Assembly: GCA_958450325.1 (NCBI GenBank)
Contig: OY288243.1
Span: forward strand, 38,166,878 to 38,230,877
Source: Agrostemma githago
Lineage: Eukaryota > Streptophyta > Magnoliopsida > Caryophyllales > Caryophyllaceae
Length of the DNA stretch: 64,000 nt
Reading direction: 5' to 3'
Made by a program: the position numbers and the translations under genes. The notes beneath the pieces are model-generated. The model searched no databases and was not told where the DNA came from. It saw only the letters and a list, made by a program, of their open reading frames with translations. Numbering within the stretch: the stretch's first letter is position 1; each line of letters begins with the position of its first letter. Positions 45,533-57,357 of this stretch are shown here, one piece after another.

Positions 45533-48500
45533 TGTAACACCCGCTATTTTTCCTAACATTTTTATCCTTTCCGTTATGACTCTTTCACATTTCGGTCTTG
45601 CGTTTCCTCTTTTTTCAAACTTTATTTTAATTTTTGAGTTTAAAGATATTTATTTTTATTTTAAAAGATTTTAATTCTTTTAAATTTATTTATTTGATTT
45701 TCTTCATAAATTATTTATTTTTCCGCGAGGAATTTTATTTGTCTTTGAATTAATGTATTTAAGTTCGGATTTAAGTTATTCCTTTTTCTACAAATGTCCA
45801 AACATATTTTTATAATATTTTCAACTAGTAAATATTTTTATTTACGAAAACTTAGCCATTAATGATTTTATTACGAAGCTTCGCGAATAATTATTTTCTT
45901 ACGCGAGGTTTACTTGAATTGCTTTGAAAGGCCTATAACTTATAAATCATTTAAGACCTTTTCCCCATATTTTGGACCGACAAAGCTCCTTGTCACAATT
46001 TTACTACGTTTTATTAATACGATTCTTTTTATTACGTAAACCGAAAATATATGATTATTTCCCCTCTCATCTAATTGTTGCATTTTTGCTCAAACTCTTC
46101 ACACTCCCTCTTAACCTCATTGGATTCCTCATTGGATTCCACATTGATGATACCACATTGAATTCTTCATCCATTTTAATTCCATTTATGCTTAAAACCA
46201 TTCCTCTCTTCCTTACATTCATTTGTGCATTAAAAAAATTGTTACAACATCACCTTCCTCATCATCCTTTGGCCGTGTTACTTCTCATCTTCTCTTGGCT
46301 GATTTTTGTTCAATTCGAGTCCTAATCGTCTCATTCTTTAGCGTCGAATTAATCCTCTTTCCGAGCCTATCGTTAAGGTAATAATCGATGATGTTTTTGA
46401 TCGTTATTCACCGTTATTTTCTTAGTTTTTCTCATGGTATTTTTCTACCATGAATTTCGTGTATGGTAGGTTTCTTTGACGATCCCGAGGTCGACAAGTA
46501 TATTATTGATTCCGATTTGGACTGGAGGTAATGTCGATGTTACTCGGTATTGCGTGATTTTAATTGTGTAATTGCATGTATATTTTTATATTTCATTTTT
46601 GACAATATATGTATGTCATATAATCTGGAAAATTTTTAAAAGTTAAAATTTTTCATGTTTCGATATTTTTATCGCTTTTACGAGATCAATGATTAAATTG
46701 TTATATTAATTTGTAAAATCGTAATATTCGGCCTAAACTTGTAATGTATGATTATATTCTGTAAAAATGAAGTTTTTAATGATTTTTAATAATTTGGTAT
46801 TTTTTTGATATTTTTGATATCGATTATTGAATTTTTACTGTTTATGAAAAAAATGATTAAAAACCGATTATTATTTGTAGCACTTAAACATTTTATTTTA
46901 ATCTGAAATATTTCTTGGATGATGTTTCTGTTGAAAAAGAATTTTCTGAAATTTTTCATAATTTTTCGGAATTTTTAAGTGGGTGAATTAATTAATCACT
47001 TTAAATCATCGTTTATCGTTAAAATCGTGTTTGTCGTTTAAATTCTCAATTTTTGGCCTTTTAAATAAATCTGGAATTTTGGAAATCTGAAAAAATAGTA
47101 TTTTCTGGAAACTCATTATTTTTAAAGTTTAATAATAGTTTTTGGATATTAATACTCAAATCGTTTTGTAATTACTATTTTTATTAATCGTTATTGTCGA
47201 GATTAGACGATTAACGAGAAAACCCTTTAAAAACCGAGTTTAATGATTCTGGAAAATTCTCTTTTCTGGAAAGAATGTCCAAAAATATATTTTAGCTATT
47301 TTACGTAATTTTTGTACTATTTATTAAAGTCTTTAATTAATAGTAATGATTTTTTGACAAAATTACGATTTATCGTTAAAAAGCTTCGTCTTACATAAAA
47401 GAATTATTTTATCAGCAATTTTGAAAGTATTTAAATCTGAAACTTTGAGATTTAAATCACCCCTTATCATATTCTAAATTTGTTTAATGATTTAAATTAA
47501 AGAAAATACGTTAAAAGATTTAATTTGACATTTGCCGTAAAATCTTAGTTACGCTTGTTTTGTCGAAACTATTAATAATTAGGGAATTTTAGTTTTATAA
47601 ATTTTGGAAACACCCTAATTAGTAGTACTAAAGTGTTTAAGACTTTTTTAATCATTTTATAAACACTTGTATGATATTTCAATAATTTCATAAACCCATT
47701 TATCCATATTTTGGAAATTAATATTGTTAAGTCCGAAAGTATTAGTTTTATAAATCGATATCTTTTACTAAAAATGTTTTATTAGTATGAACTAATATTT
47801 TCGCTATTTTGATATGATGCTATCTTTTTAAAGTTTCCAAATATAGAAGTTTCCTAAAATAGAAAGTTTCCTCTTTTGGAAGGCGATCCGTTTTCCCTTT
47901 TGTTCTTTTATTGTTTACAGTGATTATATCTTTTAAGTATCGATAATGACCCTGTTTTGCAGTTATGGAATAAGGACTAGTGTGGGTTTAGAGTAATATA
48001 GTCTGGGATGTACGTTTTGCCATCAACTGTAAGGCTGGTGTGTCTTTATGGGGCACATTGGTTGTTGAACTGAGCATGGTTTGTGTTCAGGAGAGTGTAT
48101 ATTTACCTTAAACTTAGATATCACATCGTGTAAGTCACGTTGGGTTGAACTGGATATGGTTTGTATCCAGGAGGGGTGTATACTACTTAAACCAGGACCT
48201 CGCTGCACGCAGTCCTGTTATAGTTGAGTTGCCTAGTTAGAGACTGGATTCTGTTATGAGTTAAGTCTACAGTTCTCGAAGCTAGTTTCTAGTATTGTCC
48301 TGGAGAAAGTCTAGATTCTACATTAACCCTATCCATAACGCCACATTGATTATTTTATTTATTATCGATATAAATTGGTTGCAGGTTGGCAAATATTTTA
48401 TCTTTCTTCGGAAACCCATTTTAATATTTTGGTTTTGCGCTGAAAGCTTATTTTTATGAATAATGTTTTACTGTTTTCCATTTTTTTACTATTTTCATAT

Positions 48501-48842
48501 AATAGTAATTACAGTTTTAAAATCATGTTTTACGGCTGGGAGAACGTTGGCGTTGCTCCCCACTGATTGTGGCTGTTATGTTTTTAACATGGCACGTATA
48601 TGTGTTTCTCTTCGGGTGGGCTAGCGAGTAGTTATGGATCCTGCTTATTTATTTTAATAATTATGTCTTATGGATTGTTCATACTCCTTTTGTGGATTGT
48701 TTTAAATTGTGGTCATTTTAGTTAAGGCCTATTGTTTGACTTTATCATTTTAATTATACTAAGACATAGTTACAGTGTGTTTTAATCTCAACTCTACAGT
48801 GTTTCCACCACTGTATCGCGTTAGATTTTCTAGGGGATTACA
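45533..48842 (+). repeat. Right LTR of the Tekay/Del-like element
   Basis: 3310 bp, TGTAACACCC to GGGATTACA. The first 1.16 kb matches the truncated left LTR. The 117-residue frame inside (45972-46325) partly recurs in the left LTR and is not treated as a gene. No nested element was seen inside. Confidence 0.85.
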
Positions 48843-48989
48843 AAATGTGCTCCTCTCGAGCAAACTCCGCATCAAATCTTTTGGGCAGAAGAAGCAAAAG
48901 CACATCATGCTAAATGACCGAAAAGAAACTAATATATTACAATGACAAAGTAGATGTTTAATTTACAATTCAAATCAGAAATTCGAGAT

Positions 48990-50059
48990 TTAATAATTTC
49001 CAAATCCACATTGCCAAATCCATATTGTCGGGTCTATCAAATGGGTCAGGTCTACCTCCATATTGCCAAATCCATGTCCATTGTCGGCGCTGTCGTCGCA
49101 CCTCTGGGCCTGTGACGTGGAACTGCAAACTTCGGTGGACATATTCATCCTCTCCTTCAACATCTCTATCGTCCTCCTCTGCTCCTCCATTTTGTGTTTA
49201 TGTTGAAGTTGACGTTCTTCCATCCTCTTCAAGTCCTCCTTCAGTTTGACGTTATTGGTCCGTTGCTGGGCGGCGGTGGTGGGCATGTAAGTGTCATCGA
49301 CTGTGGTACTGGTACAGTTCATGCACGATTTGAACAGTTCTTTAGTTGTGCTTCCAATCCCGAACAAGCTCTGCGCTTCTTCTTGTTGAATCCCCCCGAA
49401 GCGTCATGGTATAAGCGAAACTCGTCGACAGGTGGTATCACCTCCCTTCCTTGGGATCGCCTCCTCCCTAGGTCGTTCATAGTTTTGGTGAAATGGAATT
49501 CAGATGTTAAATTATTAGCTAATTAACAGGAAATGGAACTGAGATAATTTGATATGATTTTAATTATATTGTAGGAGAACTTACGTTCACCTCCTCTGCT
49601 ACGGGGTCAATAACCCAAAGGCCCTTTTTTGTTATTCTTGACCTTGTGAAGTAGCTGGATCGGGGTCGCCTCCGGTCCCTTCGAAATAAAAATCAGAACA
49701 CATACCATGTTATTGAACACTAAAAACAAATCATTTTTGTTCGAAACACATACCATGTTATTGAAAGTTGTTGTTGTGCTCTTACGACCTAGGCAGTTGG
49801 TCCCTTTTGTGACTCCGTCTTTGTTATCGCGATGACGATTCGCCTTGTTCACTTCCACTTTCTTCAGGAAACTCGGAGACAACGCACTACGTTGTAGCTC
49901 CTGGTACTTGTGTTTTAGGATCCAGACAAGCCTTTCCCGTGCCTTCATTGCTCTATGGAATATGTCGGAGACACGCTTCTTGATTCTTGCCTCGTACGCG
50001 CTTCTTAGATCATAGCCCGGATCGACCCTCGCTCGTTTCTGTTTGCAAAAGACAAACAA
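48990..50059 (-). pseudogene. CACTA TNPA-like protein remnant (Ptta/En/Spm family)
   Basis: The 50059-49560 part fits the Transposase_24 (Ptta/En/Spm) family: RLVWILKHKYQELQ, VEVNKANR, then ATPIQLLHKVKNNK. Further pieces continue in shifted frames to 48990 and end in a coiled-coil segment (ERQLQHKHKMEEQRRTIEML). In En/Spm, TNPA binds subterminal repeats and assists TNPD/TNP2. Frameshifts near 49370 and 49560, and an internal run of near-identical NNMVC phrases (49700-49770), indicate decay or unmodelled introns. Confidence 0.65.
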
Positions 50060-50619
50060 TTTATTAGAAAATTAGCACATTACTGAAATAGTTCAAGTAT
50101 TAGACAAACAATAAAAACTTACTGCGAAGTGGGTGTACGTGGCGTCCCTCGCCTGTTTGGGCACCTCACTTCAGTTCATTCCTATACACGCCAAGGGCGT
50201 TCATGTAAGTGCCGACAATGGACTCGTGTAGATATTTCACAATGTCGTCATCTTCTCACCTGCAACGACAATTTCACAAGTTATATTCAATAATGATTGA
50301 AATAAATATCTTATGATAGGAAAATTTTAATACAATCCAAGAATTCTTACCAAACGCCGTTATCGTTCCTTCATGAAAGGTATTTCTTGTCTCTATTCGG
50401 TATATCATCTTCGTTTCCAGCACCTGCCATTATTATATGTTCCCGCTACGAGCACCAAAGTTGCAAAACATGAAAATACATTAACCATTTACAGAAATGA
50501 AGGAACATACACACTGAAAATATAATACATAAACCAATGTATAATACATACACCTGTTTGAATAAATTGTTTTAAATTACAATGAAAACAAAATTATAAT
50601 ATTAAAATGTAAATAGACA
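50060..50619. other. CACTA intergenic/intronic DNA
   Basis: Lies between the TNP2 and TNPA remnants. AT-rich, no convincing coding region or repeat; probably UTR and intron sequence. Confidence 0.4.
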
Positions 50620-51379
50620 CTACTCATTGTCACTATCATCCTCCTCATCTGTGTTCACTTCAATGAAACTGTCTTCTTCGATCTCATCATCATCATCATC
50701 CCATTCACCGTTGTCCTCTTCCCCATCCTCTTCTTCAACGATAACCTCTTCCTCATCCTCACCCTTAGGCATGATCCAATCGTGGGATTCATCTTCCTTA
50801 AAGTCGACACCAACGTTCCCTACTTGTTCCTCCCTATCATCAGTGTTTGAAATTACAATAGATGAAAGTGAATGTATATTAGAAACCACATCCTCTTGGT
50901 AGACGATATCGTCGATGATTGGATTGTCAATTTGCAATCTCGCCTTGATCTTAAACACCGCCGACCAATATGTATCCTTTTTTTCCCTTTGGATAAGGGG
51001 TGTAGCATATTTGATCCACTTGATATGCCAACACAAAAGGGTTGTGCCCTCGCAGTTTTCTTGAGCGATTAACATCTACAAGATTGTATAACTTATAAAC
51101 ATTAACTCCTTGGGCGGAGTTATCAATCCAATCACATTTGAATAATATGGATTTACAGGTCCTGTCACTGTCAAAATAGTGGAGCTAAATCACCTCATCT
51201 ACCCATCGGTGGAAGTCACACAAACGTCGTTACTGACTGTAGATTTTGGAACGTCGACACCATCTTTGAAAGCATGAAACTTGTACCCATTTACTGAATA
51301 TCGCTTCCAAGTCTTAACTCGTGAAGAAGGGTCAGTTGCTAGAGTTTTGATAAGGGGGTCGATCAATGGTTCAGGCTTT
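50620..51379 (-). pseudogene. CACTA TNP2 transposase, C-terminal remnant
   Basis: The DUF4216-type region is readable across two frames: SRVKTWKRYSVNGYKFH, then a segment with LFKCDWID and NPFVLAYQVDQICY, which is the hallmark of TNP2 proteins. A very acidic tail of Asp and Glu follows to 50620. Frameshifts near 51195 and 51000 break the frame. The N-terminal catalytic part has been cut away by the E4 insertion at 51380. The gene would have encoded the CACTA transposase. Confidence 0.8.
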
Positions 51380-52429
51380 TGTGGACATGACATAGGTCCA
51401 CCCCGACGCGGCCACGCGGGGTTTGGGCGGCGGTATGTTCTCGTGATGAAATGATTCTCGGGTCAAAATTTAATTCTTAGTTTGGAGTCGCTACCAAACT
51501 TTATGGAAGTTCGAACCCGTTCGAACCCACTCTATACTTAGGCGTATCGTGCACAAAGCACGGCCCGCTTTAGTACTAGAGCTTGTGGGGTTCGTCCCTT
51601 TGCATAACGATACCAATGTCTAGTTATCGGGTATCGTATATCAAATGACTCTCGTTCGCCAACGGTTTCGGGCATTCGGAAACCAAAGGTTCTGAGTAAG
51701 GGGTGAGGGTACATGTTGGGAAGCCCACAAAGGACACCCAACCCCGTCCGCACGTAGCGGCCTCTACAAAGATATCGATTGGTTTTTTAATCCGCGCGCT
51801 AGTAATACAATGAAATGATATGCAAACAGCGTTTTAAGCTACGCTTGTGAAATACGTGTTTAGCTACGTCGTTTAATGCATCTTTAGCATGAGATGTTCA
51901 TTAAAAAGTGATAAATGGCAAACATCGAAAATAATAAGCTCGTAAATAAATTATAAATTTCACGAGCGGAAATACAACCCAGAATTCACAATACAATAAG
52001 CAATAAAATAAAGGATTAGGAACGGTAAACATTGACTATAAATGGACCCATAAATTGAATAAGTGGACGAACTTCGATCAAGTATACATTGCATTGTATA
52101 TTGATAGGAGGACGAAGGCTTTAATACACGTTTGCGTATGGGACCGGAACGTGATGCTAGCACGATCCCGGGCCTTAATGACTTGTCCCGACTAATCATA
52201 GAGAAATGAGGATGTCACGACTAATCACATATCGGACACGACTATAGAGTCGTCAATACTAGACTAGTTATACGGAACGTCACTCAAAGTCGCAAGTGAA
52301 ATGTTATAGCATGCATGGATTTTAGAAGACGGACACGTGATTTATTAGGCACGCATCGACTTATAGTCGTAAATATGACTCGACGGAACTTTTATGTCAT
52401 CTTTGAAGACCTTGTTGGAGGTTGAGGTC

Positions 52430-52560
52430 ACTCGATCGAGTCATTGGAGGGACTCGATCGAGTCATTGGAGGGACTCGATCGAGTGCCTAGTGACAAAAC
52501 TCCCCGTTTGTTTTTGAGGGTGTCACTCGATCGAGTGACCCTTAGGCGCTGGATCGAATG
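52430..52560. repeat. CTCGATCGAG palindrome cluster
   Basis: Three ACTCGATCGAGT cores at 22-bp spacing (spacer CATTGGAGGG), then a TCACTCGATCGAGTGA copy and a degenerate GGATCGAAT copy. Related clusters are at 53814-53930 and 55587-55700. Confidence 0.85.
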
Positions 52561-53813
52561 CCCTCTATAACGAGTAAAGGACTTGCCCGAAATGACCCGT
52601 TTCGTGATTTTGATCGAATATAGTCGAATTAGTTATGAATATCGATCCTTTCGTATTACGACATCGTGCCCAAGTCATACGGACCATACGATGATCGCGT
52701 TTATGTCATTGGGTTTCACACTAACTCGATCTTCGTTGACTCGTTATGAACGATATTTGACTATAGAGTTGACATAGGCCATTTTAGAGTGATATTGACG
52801 ATGTATATAAAAATGTATATGCGAAGGAGTATTCCTTGATCGCGCCATGTCGATACGAATATCGATCCCTCCATTTCACGATGTCACCTATCGGATCTTG
52901 AAGATTGTGTGACAATCGGATTGACATTGTTGGGTTCCGTATCGACTTTGAATTTGATAACTCATGCTGAACGATGTTCGACTATAGAGTCGGCATCAAA
53001 CATTTAGAGTAACATTTTGAAAATGGGATCGAATGCGCTCGATAACGAATAACCGCGATGACGTTATAATTCGACGGTTATGCATACGCCATAGGGCGCT
53101 CTAACCTTTAAGTGCATAGGGCCACGCTCCACGAAGGGCGCCACCTCCAGTACGACTTGCTCGGAGGATTATACGAACTTTAGGCGGCTTTTCGTTGTCG
53201 ATCATATTCGATTGGGGACTTCATCACAAATATCGGGTCCTTTGCATTTCGATATCGTAGTTTGGCTTTTGAAGCCTACAATAATCGAGTTAGCGTCATC
53301 GGACATTTGCTCGAGTCGGTTTTGAAAATAATTTTGTTATTTCATAATATACGCAGTATTGTATATGAACAATATGTAAAATGCGATAAATAAAGTAAGA
53401 TGTTAGTAAACGATAATAAAATGTTAGATTGCGAAAAGTAAAAGTTAGTAACGATAATTAAACAGTTAGTGATGTTAGTATAGTTAGTATACAATAATGA
53501 AAATGAGATTAGAAAATGGGGTTTGACACCCTCAACCTACATGTTAATAGTCTCGTGAATAAGCTCGTCTAGTATCGTCGATGGCACGAGAGCGGTTTGA
53601 GATATGTAGGGTGAGTTAGGGTGTATGATTATGGAGAGGATGCTTTCGGTTTTGACGAATTTTGGTCTCGGGGAATGCTTGTGTATGTATGTGAGTATGA
53701 GGGACTCAAGGTGTGGAGGAGAGTACGCAAAAGTGAAGTTGGAAGGGGTGAAAAAAGAGTTGTGAAATAATGAGCAGGGAGGTATTTATAGATTTTACCC
53801 CCCGGCTAGGGGT

Positions 53814-53930
53814 CACTCAATCAAGTGACCCTATGTGCACTCGATCGAGTTGTCTTGAAAATGGGTCCTGAGTGTTTTTTAGGGAGTCACTCGATTGAGT
53901 AGCCCTTACGCACTCGATCGAGTGCCCTAA
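53814..53930. repeat. Second CTCGATCGAG palindrome cluster
   Basis: Two pairs, each a TCACTC-ATxGAGT copy followed by a CACTCGATCGAGT copy after 8-10 bp. They sit next to the LTR's presumed TATA region (TATTTATAG near 53782). Confidence 0.8.
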
Positions 53931-54333
53931 GCCGGGTGAGAAAAATCCGGGTTTGTTTATAGTGGGATTTGATTTGATTGGTTGATTGATTTTTTTATAT
54001 TTTGACTTGATTTTCTTTTTACCTGGACGCCGCACAAGGTTTGTTTCGTTCTCGGGTTTTCCAGTTAGACCGGTTTTGGCTCAGTCGCAAAAGACGGTTT
54101 TGCCTCCGGTGACAGTTTTGGCTCAAATTAGCTTTATTTTATTGGGAACGACCCAATTAGTCTGAATTTGAGAACGATTTTGGGAGATTCACACTCCGCT
54201 AAGTGCCCGCGACAGATACTATGGATTCCGAGACCGTATTCGAGCATATTAATGCATGTTAGCCTCCGATAATCATCGGATGTTTTATTGGAGACTACTA
54301 TAGACACAAGCAGTCAAATTGCGGGTGTCTACA

Positions 54334-55577
54334 GAGCCCTCAGTCTGACTGAGGCTTGGATAAGGCAAAAGTCAGAGTAGCTACCAGGCCAATCGAGGAT
54401 TACGACATGGCAGCCGTCCGGTCGGGTCGTTTATAATTCATTAGACTCGTGTGAAGGGCTCGCCATCCATAACATGAAAGTCATACATGAGTTCTGTTCG
54501 TTCGGGATAGCTCCATGGGGAGTCGAACTTACCTTTGAAGTCTCGGGTGTACCTATATGCAGACACATAATACTGGAAATCTGGCATTTAGGTGAGACAC
54601 CGACTCGGTTCCGCTGGGGAGTAAAAAATATTTTAGCATTTTTTGAAATTTGACCAAAATTGGAGAAGGCATGCTCAGGATAACTCGATTCCTGTGTCAG
54701 ACTTGATTAGGTGCTGAGGTATGGACTGGGCCTGTGCACACAGGTGGCCCAAAAGTCCATGCACTAGGGTGGAGGTGCCAGGGTTTTTCGCTATATATAC
54801 GCGACTCTCTGGCCTTGACTTTGTATCACCTCAACTTCTTTTCTCATAAAAGAAATACAATTCCCCCTTCTTCTTTCTCAAGAAATTAGTTATGGGTATC
54901 GAACTGCTTTTGGCGAAGCTACAAGCTTGGTCAAGAAGCTTTAGGAATGTGGAAAAGGTTGCCCTGGATCAGATGGGCATTTCTCAGCTGCTAACGGTTC
55001 GTCAGCTGTAGGTAGACCCTTATTTTCTTGATGCTTGCTTATCGTACTGGGATGATATTTATCATGGTTTCGCATTTCCTCGGGGCGAGATTTGTTCTTT
55101 ACCCGAGGAGATTGCTGCTGTGGGAGGGTGGAACCCTATGTCTCGACCCGCTGTCCCGTTTTCTGTACCCGACCTGAGGAGAAAATTGCGGGAATTCTTA
55201 GGCTTTTCTCATATGGAGGTATCCCATATGCTGGTTAGGGAGGTTCTTTTACTGTCAGCTCTGGCTGATAAATTTATGAACCCCAATGATGTCCGGGTCA
55301 TAGCGGTCCATAACCGTAGGGCATTTGCTTTCTGTATGCTCCATGTTTATGCTTTTGTGGGTCGTATGGATTTGCTGTCGTGCATGGGTGATACCCGAAT
55401 CCTGACAATCATTGATCCGATGGAGACAGAGCATAGTCCATCTTGGCTTATCACGAGAGAGATTATCCAGGGTTTAAATAATCATAAGAGGGACCCGTCA
55501 GTACGTTTGACCGGGAGTACCAATTTGCTGCAGGTATTACGCCTCGTTTTTTTGGTTTTTTTGGCGATTCTGCTATA
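54334..55577. mobile_element. E4 interior, truncated
   Basis: Begins GAGCCCTCAGTCTGACTGAGG like E1 and E3, has TATATATA near 54791, and carries the opposite-strand ORF exon 1. It stops inside the intron at about 55577, where unrelated DNA begins. No gag-pol is present in the window. Confidence 0.7.
54892..55533 (+). pseudogene. Opposite-strand PMD/DUF7745-like ORF of E4, exon 1 only
   Basis: Exactly 642 bp, the same length as exon 1 in E3, ending CTGCAG|GTATTA. It keeps FLDACLSYWDD, FAFPRGEICSLPEE, AAVGGW and METEHSPSWLIT. One in-frame TAG replaces codon 40, so the reading frame is otherwise open for the remaining 174 codons. Exon 2 is missing because the element is cut in the intron. Confidence 0.75.
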
Positions 55578-56681
55578 GGGGGCACTCGATCAAGTTACCT
55601 AGGCATTCGATCGAGTGCCTTCATCAAAAGCCTCCTGCGCAGTTTTGAGGGGGTCACTCTATCGAGTGGTCCTTAGGCACTCGATCGAGTGTTCCTAGGC
55701 GGACCTCAACGCGTTGAATTCTTCGGTGATCGCTATTCTTAATTCAATTCTAATTTTAGTTTAGTACTTGAGTTTCTGTCTTAATTCGTTCTTCATATTC
55801 GTTGTAATTATCATTTTCATAATTCGTATTGCTTTATCGTTTTCTAGTGTAGAATTATTATCGCTTTTCATAGATTAATTTGTATCATCTTCGTAACGTT
55901 TAATTGCAATTCGTATTTTGTTACTTTTATTATTCCTAGTATAAGTAGCTAAATTCCACATAAGGTTTAAGGGGATCTACATGTATTATTAGGGTTATAG
56001 TCAATTGACCCGTTTCTAATCGTATGAACTATCGCCTGAATATCATTTTAATTCTGATTGATTAATTACTGGTCAGACTTGTTTGATTAGTATCACAATT
56101 AGGATTTTTCGCCGACCTGGTTAAAGACTAAATAGGTCATGATAGTTTGGGTAGACTAGCTTAATTCTAGCAACTGCAAGTTAAGTTTAGTTCTAACGTT
56201 TGTAGAAGTACCGATCGGACCTACAACTTAGATAGTTTGCTTATTGACCTGTTAGTTAACTCCCTGACCCGACTAATATTTGTAGTGAACCTGAGACCCT
56301 AGACTTCTTTCTTATGGATTCACCTTTTAGTAATTAGTACTTAGTTCACCAAACAAACAGAAAAACAGTGACCCATAGTCTTAAGTCTAGACCTTAAAAC
56401 AAGCAAATGAGTCATGTCTCCTTGTGGCTCGACCCCTACTTCACTATCTACATAAATTAGTGAACCTTAGGGTATCTTTGATTAGGGATACGACTGACCC
56501 CTGTCATTAACCTAGTTAACAATTATTGGTGAAGATCAGTAGTAGAAAAATTAAAAAGAATAAATAATGTGGTTGAATAATTTATTTGTTTTTATGTTGT
56601 TTTAAAGTATGACGATGTTTTTATGTGCCTCATTTTCTTAATATATCTGATGTTCGGGATAAAAATCCGCATTTTTTGGAG
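55578..56681. other. Unassigned repeat-derived DNA
   Basis: Starts with CTCGATCGAG palindromes (55587-55700), then an AT-rich stretch with no coding region. The phrase CTTGTGGCTCGACCCC near 56430 recalls the 3' part of Athila-type LTRs, so it may be a truncated gypsy LTR. This could not be confirmed. Confidence 0.35.
55587..55700. repeat. Third CTCGATCGAG palindrome cluster
   Basis: Two pairs of degenerate and perfect copies, including GGCACTCGATCGAGTG, with the same paired layout as in the E4 LTR. Confidence 0.8.
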
Positions 56682-57279
56682 TGATGATGTGACACGTCGT
56701 GATTGGATGATCATGAAAGACGAGGATCAAAGGCTAGGATTAATGAGGGTCGTTGGATCAAGTGGGTTAAGAAACACTTATAAGCCCATTGTGAAACAAC
56801 TTCCACACACAAAAGGAGTCAACTAACCACCCCCTATTTTCATGGAACTTCTGGTGAAGACCAGGAGCAGAATCTGGGGGACGTTGGCAGCAGGAACCCT
56901 AGAAGAAGATGTCTATATAAAGGGAATGACACTTGAAGGAAAGTCATTTAACACTTTTTTGTCATATCACAACTAAGAAAAATCACAAGTAACAACAAAG
57001 TAGTCCATAGATCAAATATTTCTAGCTCAAATACTTGTATTATTTTCGTACCTTTCCCGCTCTCTCGATCATAGTGAAATATTGGTGGGATTTTGACTCC
57101 CCCTCGCAGTTTTTCCCACATTGGGTTTCCGCGTCACCAAAATCTCTTGTGTCACTTTTCTTTATTTTCATTATTTTGTATTTACGAGTGTCATTGCGAC
57201 ATCGCTAATCCATAGTTATAGACCGATCACTTAAACCCACCACCTAGAATGATAACCCGGTAGATTTTTTACCAAAACA
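56682..57279 (+). repeat. 5' LTR of the plus-strand gypsy element
   Basis: Has TATATAAAG at 56914-56922 and ends ACCAAAACA, right next to the primer site. The exact start is uncertain by a few bases because no second LTR is available. Confidence 0.65.
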
Positions 57280-57281
57280 AA

Positions 57282-57300
57282 TTGACGCCCGCCGTGGGGC
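57282..57300 (+). promoter_or_regulatory. Primer binding site region of the plus-strand gypsy element
   Basis: TTGACGCCCGCCGTGGGGC, one substitution from the widespread TTGGCGCCC primer site form, begins two bases after the LTR. Confidence 0.7.
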
Positions 57301-57357
57301 AAAGTGATCATTTCCTATAGCCAAATCTCAAAAATAAACAACCTGTATATCGTCATG

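Larger units (their letters stand above)
6798..48842 (+). mobile_element. Tekay/Del-like gypsy element without visible pol genes; host of the nest
   Basis: The LTRs start TGTAACAyCCGC (6798 and 45533) and the right one ends GGGGATTACA at 48842. The 5-bp duplication AAATG is exact at 6793-6797 and 48843-48847. The phrase CGAGGACGAAAC, followed by the purine tract AGTGGGGAGGAT before the right LTR, is the hallmark 3' end of Tekay/Del chromoviruses. The remaining interior (about 10547-11990 and 44709-45532) shows no gag or pol, so this is a non-autonomous or heavily deleted copy. Element E1 is inserted in its interior and a LINE fragment in its left LTR. The 42-kb span is mostly nested DNA. Confidence 0.8.
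48848..51379 (-). mobile_element. CACTA (En/Spm) element, coding part, cut by E4
   Basis: Continues the element whose end is at 6314-6797. The order on the minus strand is TNP2 C-terminus (from 51379), then a TNPA-like gene, then the subterminal repeats. This is the normal CACTA order. The rest of TNP2 and the 5' end would lie beyond the E4 insertion, outside the window. Confidence 0.75.
51380..54333 (-). repeat. E4: LTR of a divergent Retand-like element, inserted in TNP2
   Basis: 2954 bp, TGTGGACATGACATAGG to GCGGGTGTCTACA. It shares the GTTGGG/CCCAAC hairpin near 51717-51745 and CACCCTCAACCTACATG (53527-53543) with E1-E3. It also carries CTCGATCGAG palindromes (52430-52560 and 53814-53930) absent from them. 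The left 5-bp target is GCTTT (51375-51379); the partner copy is not in the window. Confidence 0.85.

Noticed and set aside
45972..46325. Hydrophobic 117-residue frame in the Tekay/Del-like LTR
   Set aside because: It lies in an LTR, is only partly open in the other LTR, and its hydrophobic content follows from T-rich DNA.
50627..50902. Ser-rich 91-residue plus-strand frame
   Set aside because: It is the complement of the acidic Asp/Glu tail of the TNP2 remnant.
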